The notes: generated from the sequence alone by a model not told the origin. Positions 1 through 6,859 are shown, counted from the first letter of the stretch. The stretch: DNA of 13,220 bases from Candidatus Bathyarchaeota archaeon (GCA_029907045.1 JARYMR010000032.1:1-13220); one strand, 5' to 3'. Numbers and translations are program-made.

Positions 1-35
1 CAATTAACAGACGGCACCAAATTTTTGGATTTTAG

Positions 36-332
36 CCGAAAGCTGATTTTTCCCATCTTCTTATAGAGGTTGCTGAGGCTATGGCAAAGTATAACATTTG
101 CGCTGAAATCAACACCAGCGGTTTAAGAAGACCGTGCCAACAGATTTACCCGAGCGAACAATTTTTGAAAACGTTACATGGCTGCAATGTTCCCATAGTT
201 TTTGGCTCAGATGCCCATGAACCAGATGATGTGGGCAGAAATTTCGAAGAAGCCATAAAATTAGCAAAGAAAGCGGGTTATACACAAGTTTGCATTTTTA
301 ATCAAAGACGAAGAGATTTTGTGAAAATTTGA
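36..332 (+). CDS. PHP-domain phosphoesterase (histidinol-phosphatase-like), C-terminal part; 5' side interrupted by an amber codon
   Basis: This is the C-terminal end of a PHP-superfamily metal-dependent phosphoesterase of the histidinol phosphatase type. The diagnostic motif GSDAH, about 40 residues before the C-terminus, supplies the late Asp and His metal ligands, followed by the usual helix-rich end (NFEEAIKLAKKAGY). The first ATG of the open frame is at 81, but the sequence from 36 already reads as family-like protein (PKADFSHLLIEVAEAMAKYN), so homology starts before that ATG. The codon before it, 33-35, is TAG, and the ten codons upstream stay open to the window edge, including FGF immediately before the TAG. 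The gene is therefore a nonsense-interrupted gene, a rare amber readthrough case or a sequencing error. Translation starting at 81 would lack most metal ligands and be inactive. The stop is TGA. Family assignment is fairly firm; the exact substrate is not known. Confidence 0.7.
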   Translation, partial: PKADFSHLLIEVAEAMAKYNICAEINTSGLRRPCQQIYPSEQFLKTLHGCNVPIVFGSDAHEPDDVGRNFEEAIKLAKKAGYTQVCIFNQRRRDFVKI

Positions 333-409
333 ATTACACTATTTTTCGCTATTGATTGTGAGTTCATAAGAGCCATAAATTAGGTTAATAACAAATTTTC
401 GAGAAAACA

Positions 410-1570
410 ATGAAGTCAAAGCCTTTAAAAACGCTTATAATAATGATTTTGGTTACACTTTTTTATTTGCTCCCCTGTTGTTGGGCAGAAATTCACAGCG
501 TTTCCTATCAAATTTTAAACAAACCCGATGGCTCAACATATTATAGGTTAAATGTTACAATTCAGCAATCGCTCTACGATTATTATCGTGGAAAAAGTCA
601 CGGTTTAGGCTCAGAGGCTGATTTCGCAAAATTTGTAACGCCATACGCATTAGAGCCCATTGCAGATAAACTATGGGAAATTTATTCGGATGATGAAGAT
701 TTCGCCAATGGCGTGTTAATGATTGTGCATCAAATACCTTACGAAGTGACTGAACCAGCAAAATATCCAATAGAGACAATAGTTGAGAACAAGGGAGACT
801 GTGACTTATTCTCTTTCATTGCGGCATCAATCATGAAAGCTGGTGGACTCGATGTTGTCCTTTTCTATTATGAGGAAGAGGCACACATGAATGTTGGCGT
901 GAGACTTTCACACGCTCCTCGTGACGTTAGAGGACAAGTTTACTACATAAATTACAGCAACACTAAATATTACATTGGTGAATGTACTGGTTATTTTCAA
1001 GACGGATGGAGGGTTGGCGAATGCCCAGACGAATTGAAGCATGCTGCTGTTAAAGTTATTACTCTTGAAAACTGTGAACAATCATCGCCTGGACAAGTAT
1101 CTGCAAGCTACAAACCCCTAACTGCATCAACAATTTCTCTTACCGCGTCGCCTACATACGTTATCAACCAAGGCACAGTCACACTTAACGGTGGAATTTC
1201 ACCAGCCCTACAAAACAAAACAGTCACCATTTACATAAGCATGAACAACTCGCCCTGGAAGGCTTTGGGCACAACCACAACTGACTCTTATGGGCGGTTC
1301 ACATATTTTTGGAATGTCGAAACTTCTGCTGGAATCTGTTTTATTCGAGCCAGCTGGTCTGGGGATTATGATTATGCTGGAGCAGACAGCCCAATCCAAA
1401 CAATAACAATTTTATCAACATTTTTTGTTTTGCTGTTGGCAACTACCATGATTCTAGTTTGCATGGGCATAATAATATTAATCACCTCAAGGCAAACTCA
1501 ACCAAAAATACAAGAACCCCAACCACCAGAAATTCCATCAGGACAGAAAAAACTTTTACCAACCAACTGA
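410..1570 (+). CDS. Exported, membrane-anchored transglutaminase-like protein with Ig-like domain
   Basis: A 386-aa surface protein. Residues 1-26 form a signal peptide (basic KSKPLK, hydrophobic core, then WAE). Residues about 55-200 hold a transglutaminase/papain-like fold: Cys131 in KGDCDLFSF, His159 in EAHMNVGV, and a candidate third residue, Glu191, in YIGECT. Residues about 238-332 look like an Ig/Big-type beta-sandwich (LTASPTYVINQGTVTLNG through the DYDYAGADSP end). Residues about 336-358 form one transmembrane helix, followed by a Pro- and Gln-rich tail of about 28 residues. The predicted topology puts the enzyme domain outside, tethered by a C-terminal anchor. In this superfamily such domains hydrolyse or cross-link peptide bonds; the substrate here is unknown. 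A TATA-like element lies about 30 nt upstream of the ATG, so the leader is probably very short. The GTPase gene begins 36 nt downstream. The fold call is good; the function is inference. Confidence 0.8.
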   Translation: MKSKPLKTLIIMILVTLFYLLPCCWAEIHSVSYQILNKPDGSTYYRLNVTIQQSLYDYYRGKSHGLGSEADFAKFVTPYALEPIADKLWEIYSDDEDFANGVLMIVHQIPYEVTEPAKYPIETIVENKGDCDLFSFIAASIMKAGGLDVVLFYYEEEAHMNVGVRLSHAPRDVRGQVYYINYSNTKYYIGECTGYFQDGWRVGECPDELKHAAVKVITLENCEQSSPGQVSASYKPLTASTISLTASPTYVINQGTVTLNGGISPALQNKTVTIYISMNNSPWKALGTTTTDSYGRFTYFWNVETSAGICFIRASWSGDYDYAGADSPIQTITILSTFFVLLLATTMILVCMGIIILITSRQTQPKIQEPQPPEIPSGQKKLLPTN

Positions 1571-1606
1571 AGCATTGATAATAACACAACCAAAAAGGGG
1601 ATAATA

Positions 1607-2368
1607 ATGTTCACAGTTTTCTTTATAGGAACCGCTGGTTCCGGAAAGTCAATGCTCACATCAGCCTACGACGAATGGCTAAAAATGTCAAAACAAGACG
1701 TCGCAGTCGTAAACCTTGACCCAGGAGCTTTAACACTTCCATACACGCCAGACGTGGACATTAGAGATTACGTGGACATTGAAAGCCTTATGGAAGAGTA
1801 TGGTTTAGGTCCAAACGGAGCATTAATAATGGCTGCAGATTTGATTGCGGACAAAATTGAAGAACTTTCTAAAGAAATTGAGGATTTAAGGTCTGACATA
1901 GTTTTGATTGACACCCCCGGTCAGATGGAGTTGTTCGCTTTTAGGGCAAGCGGACCCTACATTGCCAATGAGCTTACAAAGGAAAACAAAGCCATAGTTT
2001 ACTTGTTTGACGCTGTCTTCTCCACTAACCCACTTAATTATGTTTCAAACCTTTTCCTTTCAGCCGCAGTCTACAACCGCTTCTTTTTACCACAAGTGCA
2101 TCTTCTATCAAAGTGTGATTTGCTCCCAAAAGAGGAAGTTGACAAGATTGTGGATTGGTCAGCTAATCCTAAGGATTTGGAAACTGCGATTGAACAAAAA
2201 CTTGAAGGAACAAAGCGCTTACTTAGCAGAAACATGATGTGGGCAATTCACAAACTTGGTTTAAGATTTTTATTAATTCCCGTTTCAGCAAAAACAAATG
2301 AGGGAATGATAAACTTTAACATGGCATTGGAACGCATTTTAGCTGGAGGAGACAAATATACATACTAA
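1607..2368 (+). CDS. GPN-loop GTPase
   Basis: A 253-aa cytosolic P-loop GTPase of the GPN-loop family, which includes archaeal PAB0955 and eukaryotic Npa3/XAB1. Motifs appear in order: G1 GTAGSGKS at residues 8-15, NLDPG at 36-40, the signature Gly-Pro-Asn loop at 68-70 (GPNGAL), G3 DTPGQ at 102-106, and a G4-like SKCD at 168-171 in place of NKxD. The length fits the family. These proteins dimerise with the GPN loop reaching into the partner active site. In eukaryotes they assist RNA polymerase II assembly and nuclear import; the archaeal role is not settled. The ATG at 1607 is supported by a strong GGGG Shine-Dalgarno six bases upstream. The gene is co-directional with the transglutaminase-like gene, and its TAA stop overlaps the TAG of the convergent gene. 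Confidence 0.93.
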   Translation: MFTVFFIGTAGSGKSMLTSAYDEWLKMSKQDVAVVNLDPGALTLPYTPDVDIRDYVDIESLMEEYGLGPNGALIMAADLIADKIEELSKEIEDLRSDIVLIDTPGQMELFAFRASGPYIANELTKENKAIVYLFDAVFSTNPLNYVSNLFLSAAVYNRFFLPQVHLLSKCDLLPKEEVDKIVDWSANPKDLETAIEQKLEGTKRLLSRNMMWAIHKLGLRFLLIPVSAKTNEGMINFNMALERILAGGDKYTY

Positions 2369-2988
2369 TTAAGCAGAGCCCACGCTGCAGCCAAAGTCCC
2401 ATATTGAGCCTTTTCTGGGGCATTGGCACTCACAATAATTATGACATCGTTTTCCTCTGGCTTTAGAAGCTTCAAAATCTGACTTGCGGCTTTTGGAAAA
2501 TCTTTAGCAACATTGTTGCTAACGGATGGAATGATTAGGCGCTTTCCTTTGAAGAGTAATGTTGTAGCGCTTTTGGAGCCAACCATCACTGCGGCATCCC
2601 GTTGTTCCATGCCAGATTTAACTTTATGCGCATGATTTTTTACCAAAATTGCAAAATTATACTCTGCAAGCGTCAACTCATTTCTCTCAATCTCAATTTT
2701 CTCTTTAAAAATTGACTTGGATTCTTTCCATAAGCTTAACCCCTTTTTAGTGAGGAAACATCCAGCTTTGGAAACTGCAATTAAACCAGCTTTTTGCAGT
2801 CGACTTATTATAGTGCGCACAGTTCCCTCACCAACCTTCAAATTTTCAGCCAACATACCGCGTCCAATGGGTTGTTTAGCCATAATTTCTATGGCGTTTA
2901 ATATATGGAAAAGCGAAAAGGTTGGAGAAGGACCAGGGATTTTTGCACTTGCTATTTTTTCTAAAATTTGCTTAAATGTGTAGGACAT
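2365..2988 (-). CDS. Winged-helix protein, DUF4443-like
   Basis: A 207-aa probable DNA-binding regulator. Residues about 20-90 form a winged helix-turn-helix: the segment GEGTVRTIISRLQKAGLI is a typical recognition helix running into the wing, as in Lrp- and MarR-like archaeal factors. Residues about 105-207 form a second alpha/beta domain with RDAAVMVGSKSATTLLFKG and a C-terminal AQYGTLAAAWALL helix. This resembles the DUF4443 domain found after an HTH in TACK archaea; I recall that family by pattern and could not search it. The small-residue-rich strands could form a ligand pocket. The ATG at 2988 has no clear Shine-Dalgarno, but a TATA-like element at 3036-3043 suits a short leader. The gene ends in TAG at 2365-2367, overlapping the GTPase stop. 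It is the last gene of the minus-strand group and has its own promoter signal. Confidence 0.72.
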   Translation of the reverse strand: MSYTFKQILEKIASAKIPGPSPTFSLFHILNAIEIMAKQPIGRGMLAENLKVGEGTVRTIISRLQKAGLIAVSKAGCFLTKKGLSLWKESKSIFKEKIEIERNELTLAEYNFAILVKNHAHKVKSGMEQRDAAVMVGSKSATTLLFKGKRLIIPSVSNNVAKDFPKAASQILKLLKPEENDVIIIVSANAPEKAQYGTLAAAWALLN

Positions 2989-3035
2989 TATTTCACAATC
3001 ATAGATTGAACTATCAATTATTAAATTATTACCTT

Positions 3036-3043
3036 ATTTAAAA
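3036..3043 (-). promoter_or_regulatory. Candidate TATA box for the winged-helix/DUF4443-like gene
   Basis: Read on the minus strand the element is TTTAAATA. Its centre is about 51 nt upstream of the ATG at 2988, which would place transcription start about 25 nt before the ATG. The spacing fits an archaeal TBP site, but the surrounding DNA is AT-rich, so chance matches are likely. Confidence 0.4.
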
Positions 3044-3080
3044 AGTTTATGCAGAGAAGAAAAGGCTAGAATAGTTGGGC

Positions 3081-3491
3081 TTAGAACCTGTTTCGTGCAT
3101 AATATTCTCTAACTATGCCTGCAGTCAGCGCTATTAAACCAACCGTCAATAAGTAGATGAGCGGGTAAATGAATATTGCAAGTAAATTTTCGTAGGTGAC
3201 TGATGGCAACTGCGGAGCAAAGAATATTGAAATCCAAACTATGACGAAAGTTGCAAGGCAACCAATTCCTAAACCTACCGAAAGCCCATGAATAAAACCA
3301 CTTCTATCGTCTATTTGATTACTTGACTGCGGGTTTTTCTGTTTTGCCTCTTCCTTTGGCAATGGTGTCTCTTCTGCAGTTTGATACTCTTCTTGTTCAA
3401 TTTCTTGCTCTTGTTCGATTTCCTGTTCACTTGATGCTTCTTGAAGTTCAACTTCTTGTGCTTCTTCTTCCACTTCTTGTTCGGTTTCCAT
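3081..3491 (-). CDS. Glu/Gln-rich two-helix membrane protein, function unknown
   Basis: A 136-aa protein of unknown function. Residues 1-62 are extremely acidic and Gln-rich, including two tandem EQEIEQ units at 22-33, and are probably disordered or coiled coil. Two hydrophobic helices follow, about 69-91 (GLSVGLGIGCLATFVIVWIS) and about 103-127, then a short basic-aromatic tail REYYARNRF. Two crossings put both ends on the same side, most likely the cytoplasm, so the acidic arm would hang from the membrane inside the cell. The start is supported by an AAGGGCGG stretch 5 nt before the ATG and a TATA-like TTTTATTAAT at about 3526-3535 on the minus strand. The stop is TAA. No enzyme motif is visible. 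The acidic arm could be a docking or charge-shielding segment, which is speculation. Confidence 0.75.
   Translation of the reverse strand: METEQEVEEEAQEVELQEASSEQEIEQEQEIEQEEYQTAEETPLPKEEAKQKNPQSSNQIDDRSGFIHGLSVGLGIGCLATFVIVWISIFFAPQLPSVTYENLLAIFIYPLIYLLTVGLIALTAGIVREYYARNRF
3393..3428 (-). repeat. Two-copy 18-bp tandem repeat encoding EQEIEQ
   Basis: Two adjacent 18-bp units (3393-3410 and 3411-3428) match at 15 of 18 positions and encode the same hexapeptide twice. Surrounding DNA at 3388-3480 is similar low-complexity TTC/TTG-rich sequence, so the acidic arm probably grew by replication slippage. All units keep the reading frame. Confidence 0.75.
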
Positions 3492-3525
3492 GATATCCGC
3501 CCTTCATGTTTTTGTGTGGTTGTGA

Positions 3526-3535
3526 ATTAATAAAA
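3526..3535 (-). promoter_or_regulatory. Candidate TATA box for the Glu/Gln-rich membrane protein gene
   Basis: On the minus strand the sequence reads TTTTATTAAT, centred about 40 nt upstream of the ATG at 3491. It predicts transcription start near 3503, leaving a leader of roughly 12 nt that would still carry the GGGCGG ribosome site. The region is AT-rich, so confidence is modest. Confidence 0.35.
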
Positions 3536-3559
3536 TTATTCAATTTTAGATTCTTATTC

Positions 3560-3576
3560 AAAAACAGAATTAAAAA
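3560..3576 (-). terminator. Candidate poly-T terminator after the 88-aa gene
   Basis: On the minus strand two T5 runs separated by seven bases lie 23-39 nt after the TAA of the 88-aa gene. Archaeal RNA polymerase commonly terminates at closely spaced T tracts without a hairpin. The position suits ending the AdoMet synthetase group before the promoter of the next gene. Confidence 0.35.
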
Positions 3577-3598
3577 TACAGAATACGCTAAAACGTGA

Positions 3599-3865
3599 TT
3601 ATTTTAAAACCAGTTTTGGCGTAAGCTGTTCTATGGCGCTTTTAAGCTTATTCCATTCTTCCAAGTTTCTTATGTTAAACTTATGCTTTCTTTTCCAAGT
3701 TCCATTTCTGTTCTGCCACAAATACAAACCAATGGAGCGTCTGCCGAAAGATTCGAAGACTACTATGGCTTCCCACCATTTTTCGCTTTTGAACATGTTA
3801 ACATAATCAACAACCTTATAGAAACCAGATATGGGAAGCTTCTCGTCTGTCTCACTCAACAGCAT
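3599..3865 (-). CDS. Small uncharacterised protein, possibly PC4-like fold
   Basis: An 88-aa protein I do not recognise with certainty. It has a strand-rich core (KWWEAIVVFESFGRRSIGLY and LWQNRNGTWKRKHKFNI) followed by one amphipathic helix beginning EEWNKLKSAIEQL. Beta strands, a basic KRKHKF turn, then a Trp-led helix recalls the PC4/Sub1 single-stranded-DNA-binding layout, in which the last strand precedes a helix with a conserved Trp-x2-Leu. This is pattern-level similarity only. The start is ambiguous: GGTGA directly touches the ATG at 3865, which is too close for normal use, whereas a TTG at 3859 has six bases of spacing and would give MSETDEKLP. The stop is TAA at 3599. It lies 58 nt downstream of the aminopeptidase gene in the same direction. 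Confidence 0.65.
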   Translation of the reverse strand: MLLSETDEKLPISGFYKVVDYVNMFKSEKWWEAIVVFESFGRRSIGLYLWQNRNGTWKRKHKFNIRNLEEWNKLKSAIEQLTPKLVLK

Positions 3866-3923
3866 TCACCTTTTCTTTCTAAATTTAACCTTCAACTATT
3901 TTAAGTGTTTTAACAATAGCATG

Positions 3924-4934
3924 CTATAAGCGCTGGAAAACACCATCAACAAGAACGTTCATACATGAGCCCTTTTTGTTAAAAACTTTCACAGTTGGTT
4001 TTGAGACAAGAAAGTCCATGTGGTTTTTGGATTTGTTTTTGCCGCCTGGCATGTCAGAGTTGTTGCCGAAGGCTATGTGGATGGTGCCAAACATTTTTTC
4101 CGCTTCCAGGAACTCTTCGACAAATCTTGCCTTCTTGTTTATTCCAAAAGCAAATTCGCCCACAACATCTGACCATTCGTCAGTGTTAAAAGAGTCCCTA
4201 ATTCTTCTCAGCGTAGACGATTCTTCAGAAAAAGAATCTTCCACTTTACCTTTATGGACCGTTAATTTAACTGGGATTTTCAGTGGTCCTACTCCGCCAA
4301 CTGCCATGTCGCAAACTAATGTGCCTTCAAGGGAATCCTCAATTGGCGCCGCAATAACTTCGCCTGTTGGCAGATTCATCCACTTCATAGTCTCCCAATC
4401 AATTATAGTGTCTGTATAGAAGGGTCTCCCTTCAACATTTAGGGAAACTTTTGTGCCGGCAGGATTTGTAATTTCTATACGTGCCGCGTCACCCAATTTT
4501 TTGATTAGAACTTTTGCAAAGCGCTGCATTTCTTTATGCTCTTTAACTGTTAGGGCTAAGGCGCCTTCGGTTAGCATGTCTAAGGTAACACCGGGACAGT
4601 GACCCAAACGGGCTTTGCGTTCCGCTGTTTCCATTTTTATAAGTGCTATTCGGAAGGTTGTTTCTTCACGAGAGCCGCGAAGAAGGTTAATGTAAATGTC
4701 TGGCTTGTATTTTGTTAAAATTTCCATGATTTGTGGCGGAATTTCTTTTCGAAAAACGTTCGCATCAGTTTTAAGCGGTATTAGTCTTGTTTGTAAACCA
4801 AGTTTTAGAGCACCGTTTGTAAAGGCTTCTCCTATATCAAGCTTTTCATAATCACAAAAAATGAGTATGCTCTCGCCTTTTCTGGCTTCTAATACGCATT
4901 CTAAAGCATTTCGGGCTGCTTCCCAAGCCTTCAT
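3924..4934 (-). CDS. M29-like metallo-aminopeptidase
   Basis: A 336-aa cytosolic dizinc aminopeptidase related to the M29 family (AmpS, aminopeptidase T), which releases N-terminal residues from peptides. The ligand set known from M29 enzymes can be traced in order: Glu192 in LPTGEV, Glu260 in VGEFAFGIN, His286 in GTIHIAFGNN, and His305 with Asp307 in NHMDFLV. The N-terminal about 150 residues form the alpha/beta domain (ESILIFCDYE, then ETTFRIALIKMETAERKARLGH). The protein is somewhat shorter than the roughly 400 residues of bacterial M29 enzymes, which fits the compact archaeal subgroup. The ATG at 4934 has a GGAG eight bases upstream. The stop is TAG, and the next in-frame stop comes 12 codons later. 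The gene follows AdoMet synthetase by 71 nt; no clear pathway link is evident. Confidence 0.85.
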   Translation of the reverse strand: MKAWEAARNALECVLEARKGESILIFCDYEKLDIGEAFTNGALKLGLQTRLIPLKTDANVFRKEIPPQIMEILTKYKPDIYINLLRGSREETTFRIALIKMETAERKARLGHCPGVTLDMLTEGALALTVKEHKEMQRFAKVLIKKLGDAARIEITNPAGTKVSLNVEGRPFYTDTIIDWETMKWMNLPTGEVIAAPIEDSLEGTLVCDMAVGGVGPLKIPVKLTVHKGKVEDSFSEESSTLRRIRDSFNTDEWSDVVGEFAFGINKKARFVEEFLEAEKMFGTIHIAFGNNSDMPGGKNKSKNHMDFLVSKPTVKVFNKKGSCMNVLVDGVFQRL

Positions 4935-5005
4935 AGCATAAACTCCAATCCTAACTAGAAATGGAGGGTAATAAGCCTTACAATTTAAATTTGAAAATTT
5001 TGATG

Positions 5006-6214
5006 CTAGCAGGTTTGGATTTTTCCTCGGGCGAGCTCCATGCAGAATTTGTCTATATTTTCAAGCTCATAATTTAGCACATCACTTATTTCGCGCCTAA
5101 CCTTTTCTATAGCGTTGTTGCCCTTCATTATGACTTGGGCTGCTGCCACCTCAGGCTGGTCTATGGGGCTTCCAATTTTGCTCAGCAACCAAATGTAAAC
5201 TTCTTCAACTTCTGGTACTTCATCATAAACGTGCTGGGCTATTCTATAAGTTAGAACATTGTAAATTTTTCCAACATGACTCACTGGGTTTTTGCCAGCT
5301 GCAGCTTCGGAACAGAAGGGTCTGTTTAGTGATATTAAGCCGTTTACTCGGTTTCCTCTTCCAACTTGCCCGGAGTCGCCGCTGTCTGCGCTTGTGCCTA
5401 AAACTGTTAGGTATAGGCCTCCTAATCCTCTTCCGTGAGCATCCAAGGTGTTTAGTTGAATGTTAACTTTTTCGAAGTCTGTGTTTGCCTTGACGAATTT
5501 TTCGGTTTCTTCGAGGATATTTGTTTTCTTTTCGAAGTATTCTTCTTCACTGTTTATGAAGCGGTCGACAAAAGCCATGGAAATTGTAAGGTTTAAGGTA
5601 TTGTTTACTCTGAAACCCATAACTTTTATGTCTTCGCCTGATTCGGGGAAACGCTGTTTAAAGTTTTGAGAGTTTAGGAACTTTTCTGTTTCTAAAACTA
5701 TTTTTTCTGTTCTAGTCATTGGCGCATATCCAACTGCGGCAGAAGTGTCGTTAGCTCCCAAAACTTTTCCCTTCCGCCTAAAAATATCAACAAGCCCAAC
5801 CGAGCCAGGCTTAAGTTCCACTTGATATCTCACATGTTTTTCCGGGTCTACGAAGCGCATGTTCCTTCTAAACCATTCTTTGGCAACTCTTATGGCTATT
5901 TCTTTAACATCTATCTTTGTGCCGTCAAATTCTGATGTTGCTCTGTCGCCGAAAACGAAGAGCATCGGCTGTTTAACTATGCCTCCGCCAAATTTTGGTT
6001 CGGCTTCCCCAGCTACGAGAAGGGATTTGTCAACGTTATGATGAAGTATTGAACCAGCTTTTTCCAAGTATTCCTTGCTTAAATTTATGGAAATTTGGTC
6101 CATCACTGCATCACAAATGTAGTCGGGATGTCCAAGCCCTTTTCTCTCTACGATTTCTATGCGTTGCTTTTCAAGGGGTATCTGTTTTAGGTCTTCCACT
6201 ATTATGTTCCGCAT
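5006..6214 (-). CDS. mat: Archaeal S-adenosylmethionine synthetase (methionine adenosyltransferase)
   Basis: This 402-aa enzyme makes S-adenosylmethionine from methionine and ATP. It belongs to the archaeal MAT class, which is only distantly related to bacterial MetK. Visible signatures are [14 protein letters not shown] near residues 22-35 (active-site His29 and Asp31), [18 protein letters not shown] with [15 protein letters not shown] in the middle, and [12 protein letters not shown] with the SPIDQPE stretch towards the C-terminus. The length matches the family. I chose the ATG at 6214, giving [11 protein letters not shown], because family members start this way and GGAAAGG lies six bases upstream. 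A GTG at 6229 would add five residues and swallow the ribosome site. The stop is TAG, with a TAA six codons later. It is divergent from an HTH-CBS gene and leads a minus-strand group including the aminopeptidase. Confidence 0.96.
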   Translation of the reverse strand: MRNIIVEDLKQIPLEKQRIEIVERKGLGHPDYICDAVMDQISINLSKEYLEKAGSILHHNVDKSLLVAGEAEPKFGGGIVKQPMLFVFGDRATSEFDGTKIDVKEIAIRVAKEWFRRNMRFVDPEKHVRYQVELKPGSVGLVDIFRRKGKVLGANDTSAAVGYAPMTRTEKIVLETEKFLNSQNFKQRFPESGEDIKVMGFRVNNTLNLTISMAFVDRFINSEEEYFEKKTNILEETEKFVKANTDFEKVNIQLNTLDAHGRGLGGLYLTVLGTSADSGDSGQVGRGNRVNGLISLNRPFCSEAAAGKNPVSHVGKIYNVLTYRIAQHVYDEVPEVEEVYIWLLSKIGSPIDQPEVAAAQVIMKGNNAIEKVRREISDVLNYELENIDKFCMELARGKIQTC

Positions 6215-6259
6215 GGTAAACCTTTCCACTGTGAAGTTTAGGGATTTATGCGCAAAACA

Positions 6260-6270
6260 AATATATAATT
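6260..6270. promoter_or_regulatory. Shared palindromic TATA element between AdoMet synthetase and HTH-CBS genes
   Basis: The AT-only run AATATATAATT is near-symmetric and sits almost midway in the 98-bp divergent spacer. On the minus strand it reads TTATATAT about 50 nt before the synthetase ATG. On the plus strand it is about 48 nt before the HTH-CBS TTG. Either direction predicts a leader of about 23-25 nt carrying the visible ribosome sites. A second plus-strand TATA candidate, TTATAAAA at 6283-6290, would instead start the HTH-CBS mRNA at or next to its TTG (leaderless). Confidence 0.5.
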
Positions 6271-6294
6271 TACTGTATTAACTTATAAAAGAAA

Positions 6295-6309
6295 ATAACT
6301 GGTGGTTAT
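6295..6309. promoter_or_regulatory. Candidate operator: ATAAC-N5-GTTAT inverted repeat
   Basis: Perfect 5-bp arms, ATAAC at 6295-6299 and GTTAT at 6305-6309, are separated by TGGTG and end three bases before the HTH-CBS start codon. The spacer holds the GGTGG ribosome site. A 15-bp dyad over the start region is the usual position for autorepression by an XRE-type HTH dimer. The arms are short and AT-rich, so chance is possible. Confidence 0.35.
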
Positions 6310-6312
6310 ATT

Positions 6313-6846
6313 TTGGCAGTGACAGGTTCCCTCATTAGAAAGTTAAGATCGGAGGTGGGCTTAACCCAGAAAAAGCTTGCAGAACTTGTTGGCGTATCCC
6401 AAGCTCACATAGCAAAAATAGAGCAAGAGAAAGTGGACCCGAGACTTTCCACAATTAACAAGATTTTGGAAGTTTTGACGGAAGGAAAAAGGAAAAAGTG
6501 CAAAGACATAATGACTGAAGGCGTCCTCTTTGCAAGACCAAACAATAACATTTTAAAAGTAAGCGAGGTTATGGTGAAAAATGCCATTTCACAGATGCCC
6601 GTGCTAAACGGAAACAGAGTTGTTGGAACAATAACAGAAGAAAGCATCATCAGAAACTTAAGCTCAAACATAGCAAACGAAAAAGTAAAAAAGATTATGG
6701 GTCCACCATTACCAACAGTATCAGAAGAAATGCCAATAGATGCCATCCGCCCACTACTTGAGAGACACCAAGGAATATTAGTTGCAAGAGGCAAAGAAAT
6801 TGTGGGAATAATAACAAGGTCAGACCTGCTAAAAACAATAGGCTAA
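6313..6846 (+). CDS. XRE-family HTH protein with two CBS domains (putative ligand-sensing regulator)
   Basis: A 177-aa predicted transcription regulator. Residues about 5-57 form an XRE/Cro-type helix-turn-helix (LRSEVGLTQKKLAELVGVSQ, then HIAKIEQEKVDPRLSTINKIL). Residues about 62-118 and 123-176 are a CBS pair (KDIMTEGV to VVGTITEESII, and KKIMGPPLPTVSEEMPI to EIVGIITRSDLL). CBS pairs bind adenosyl ligands such as AMP, ATP, AdoMet or methylthioadenosine, and here would tune DNA binding. Translation starts at TTG 6313, with GGTGG seven bases upstream; the GTG at 6319 is less well placed. It shares its promoter region with AdoMet synthetase and is followed after 13 nt by the DHH gene, so the two are probably cotranscribed. 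The domain call is firm; the ligand and targets are inferred. Confidence 0.9.
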   Translation: MAVTGSLIRKLRSEVGLTQKKLAELVGVSQAHIAKIEQEKVDPRLSTINKILEVLTEGKRKKCKDIMTEGVLFARPNNNILKVSEVMVKNAISQMPVLNGNRVVGTITEESIIRNLSSNIANEKVKKIMGPPLPTVSEEMPIDAIRPLLERHQGILVARGKEIVGIITRSDLLKTIG

Positions 6847-6859
6847 AAGGGGCGTCACT

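Noticed and set aside
3492..3598. Possible tRNA or small RNA in the largest spacers (3492-3598, 2989-3080, 6215-6312)
   Set aside because: I see no T-loop, acceptor stem pairing or GC-rich structured block; these AT-rich stretches are explained by promoter and terminator signals.
3976..4419. 147-aa open frame on the plus strand
   Set aside because: It lies antisense to the aminopeptidase gene, whose five metal ligands are all intact; the plus-strand product is Ser/Pro/Thr-rich with no domain and no ribosome site.
6212..6229. GTG at 6229 as the AdoMet synthetase start
   Set aside because: It would place the GGAAAGG ribosome site inside the coding region and add residues not usual for the family; ATG at 6214 fits better.
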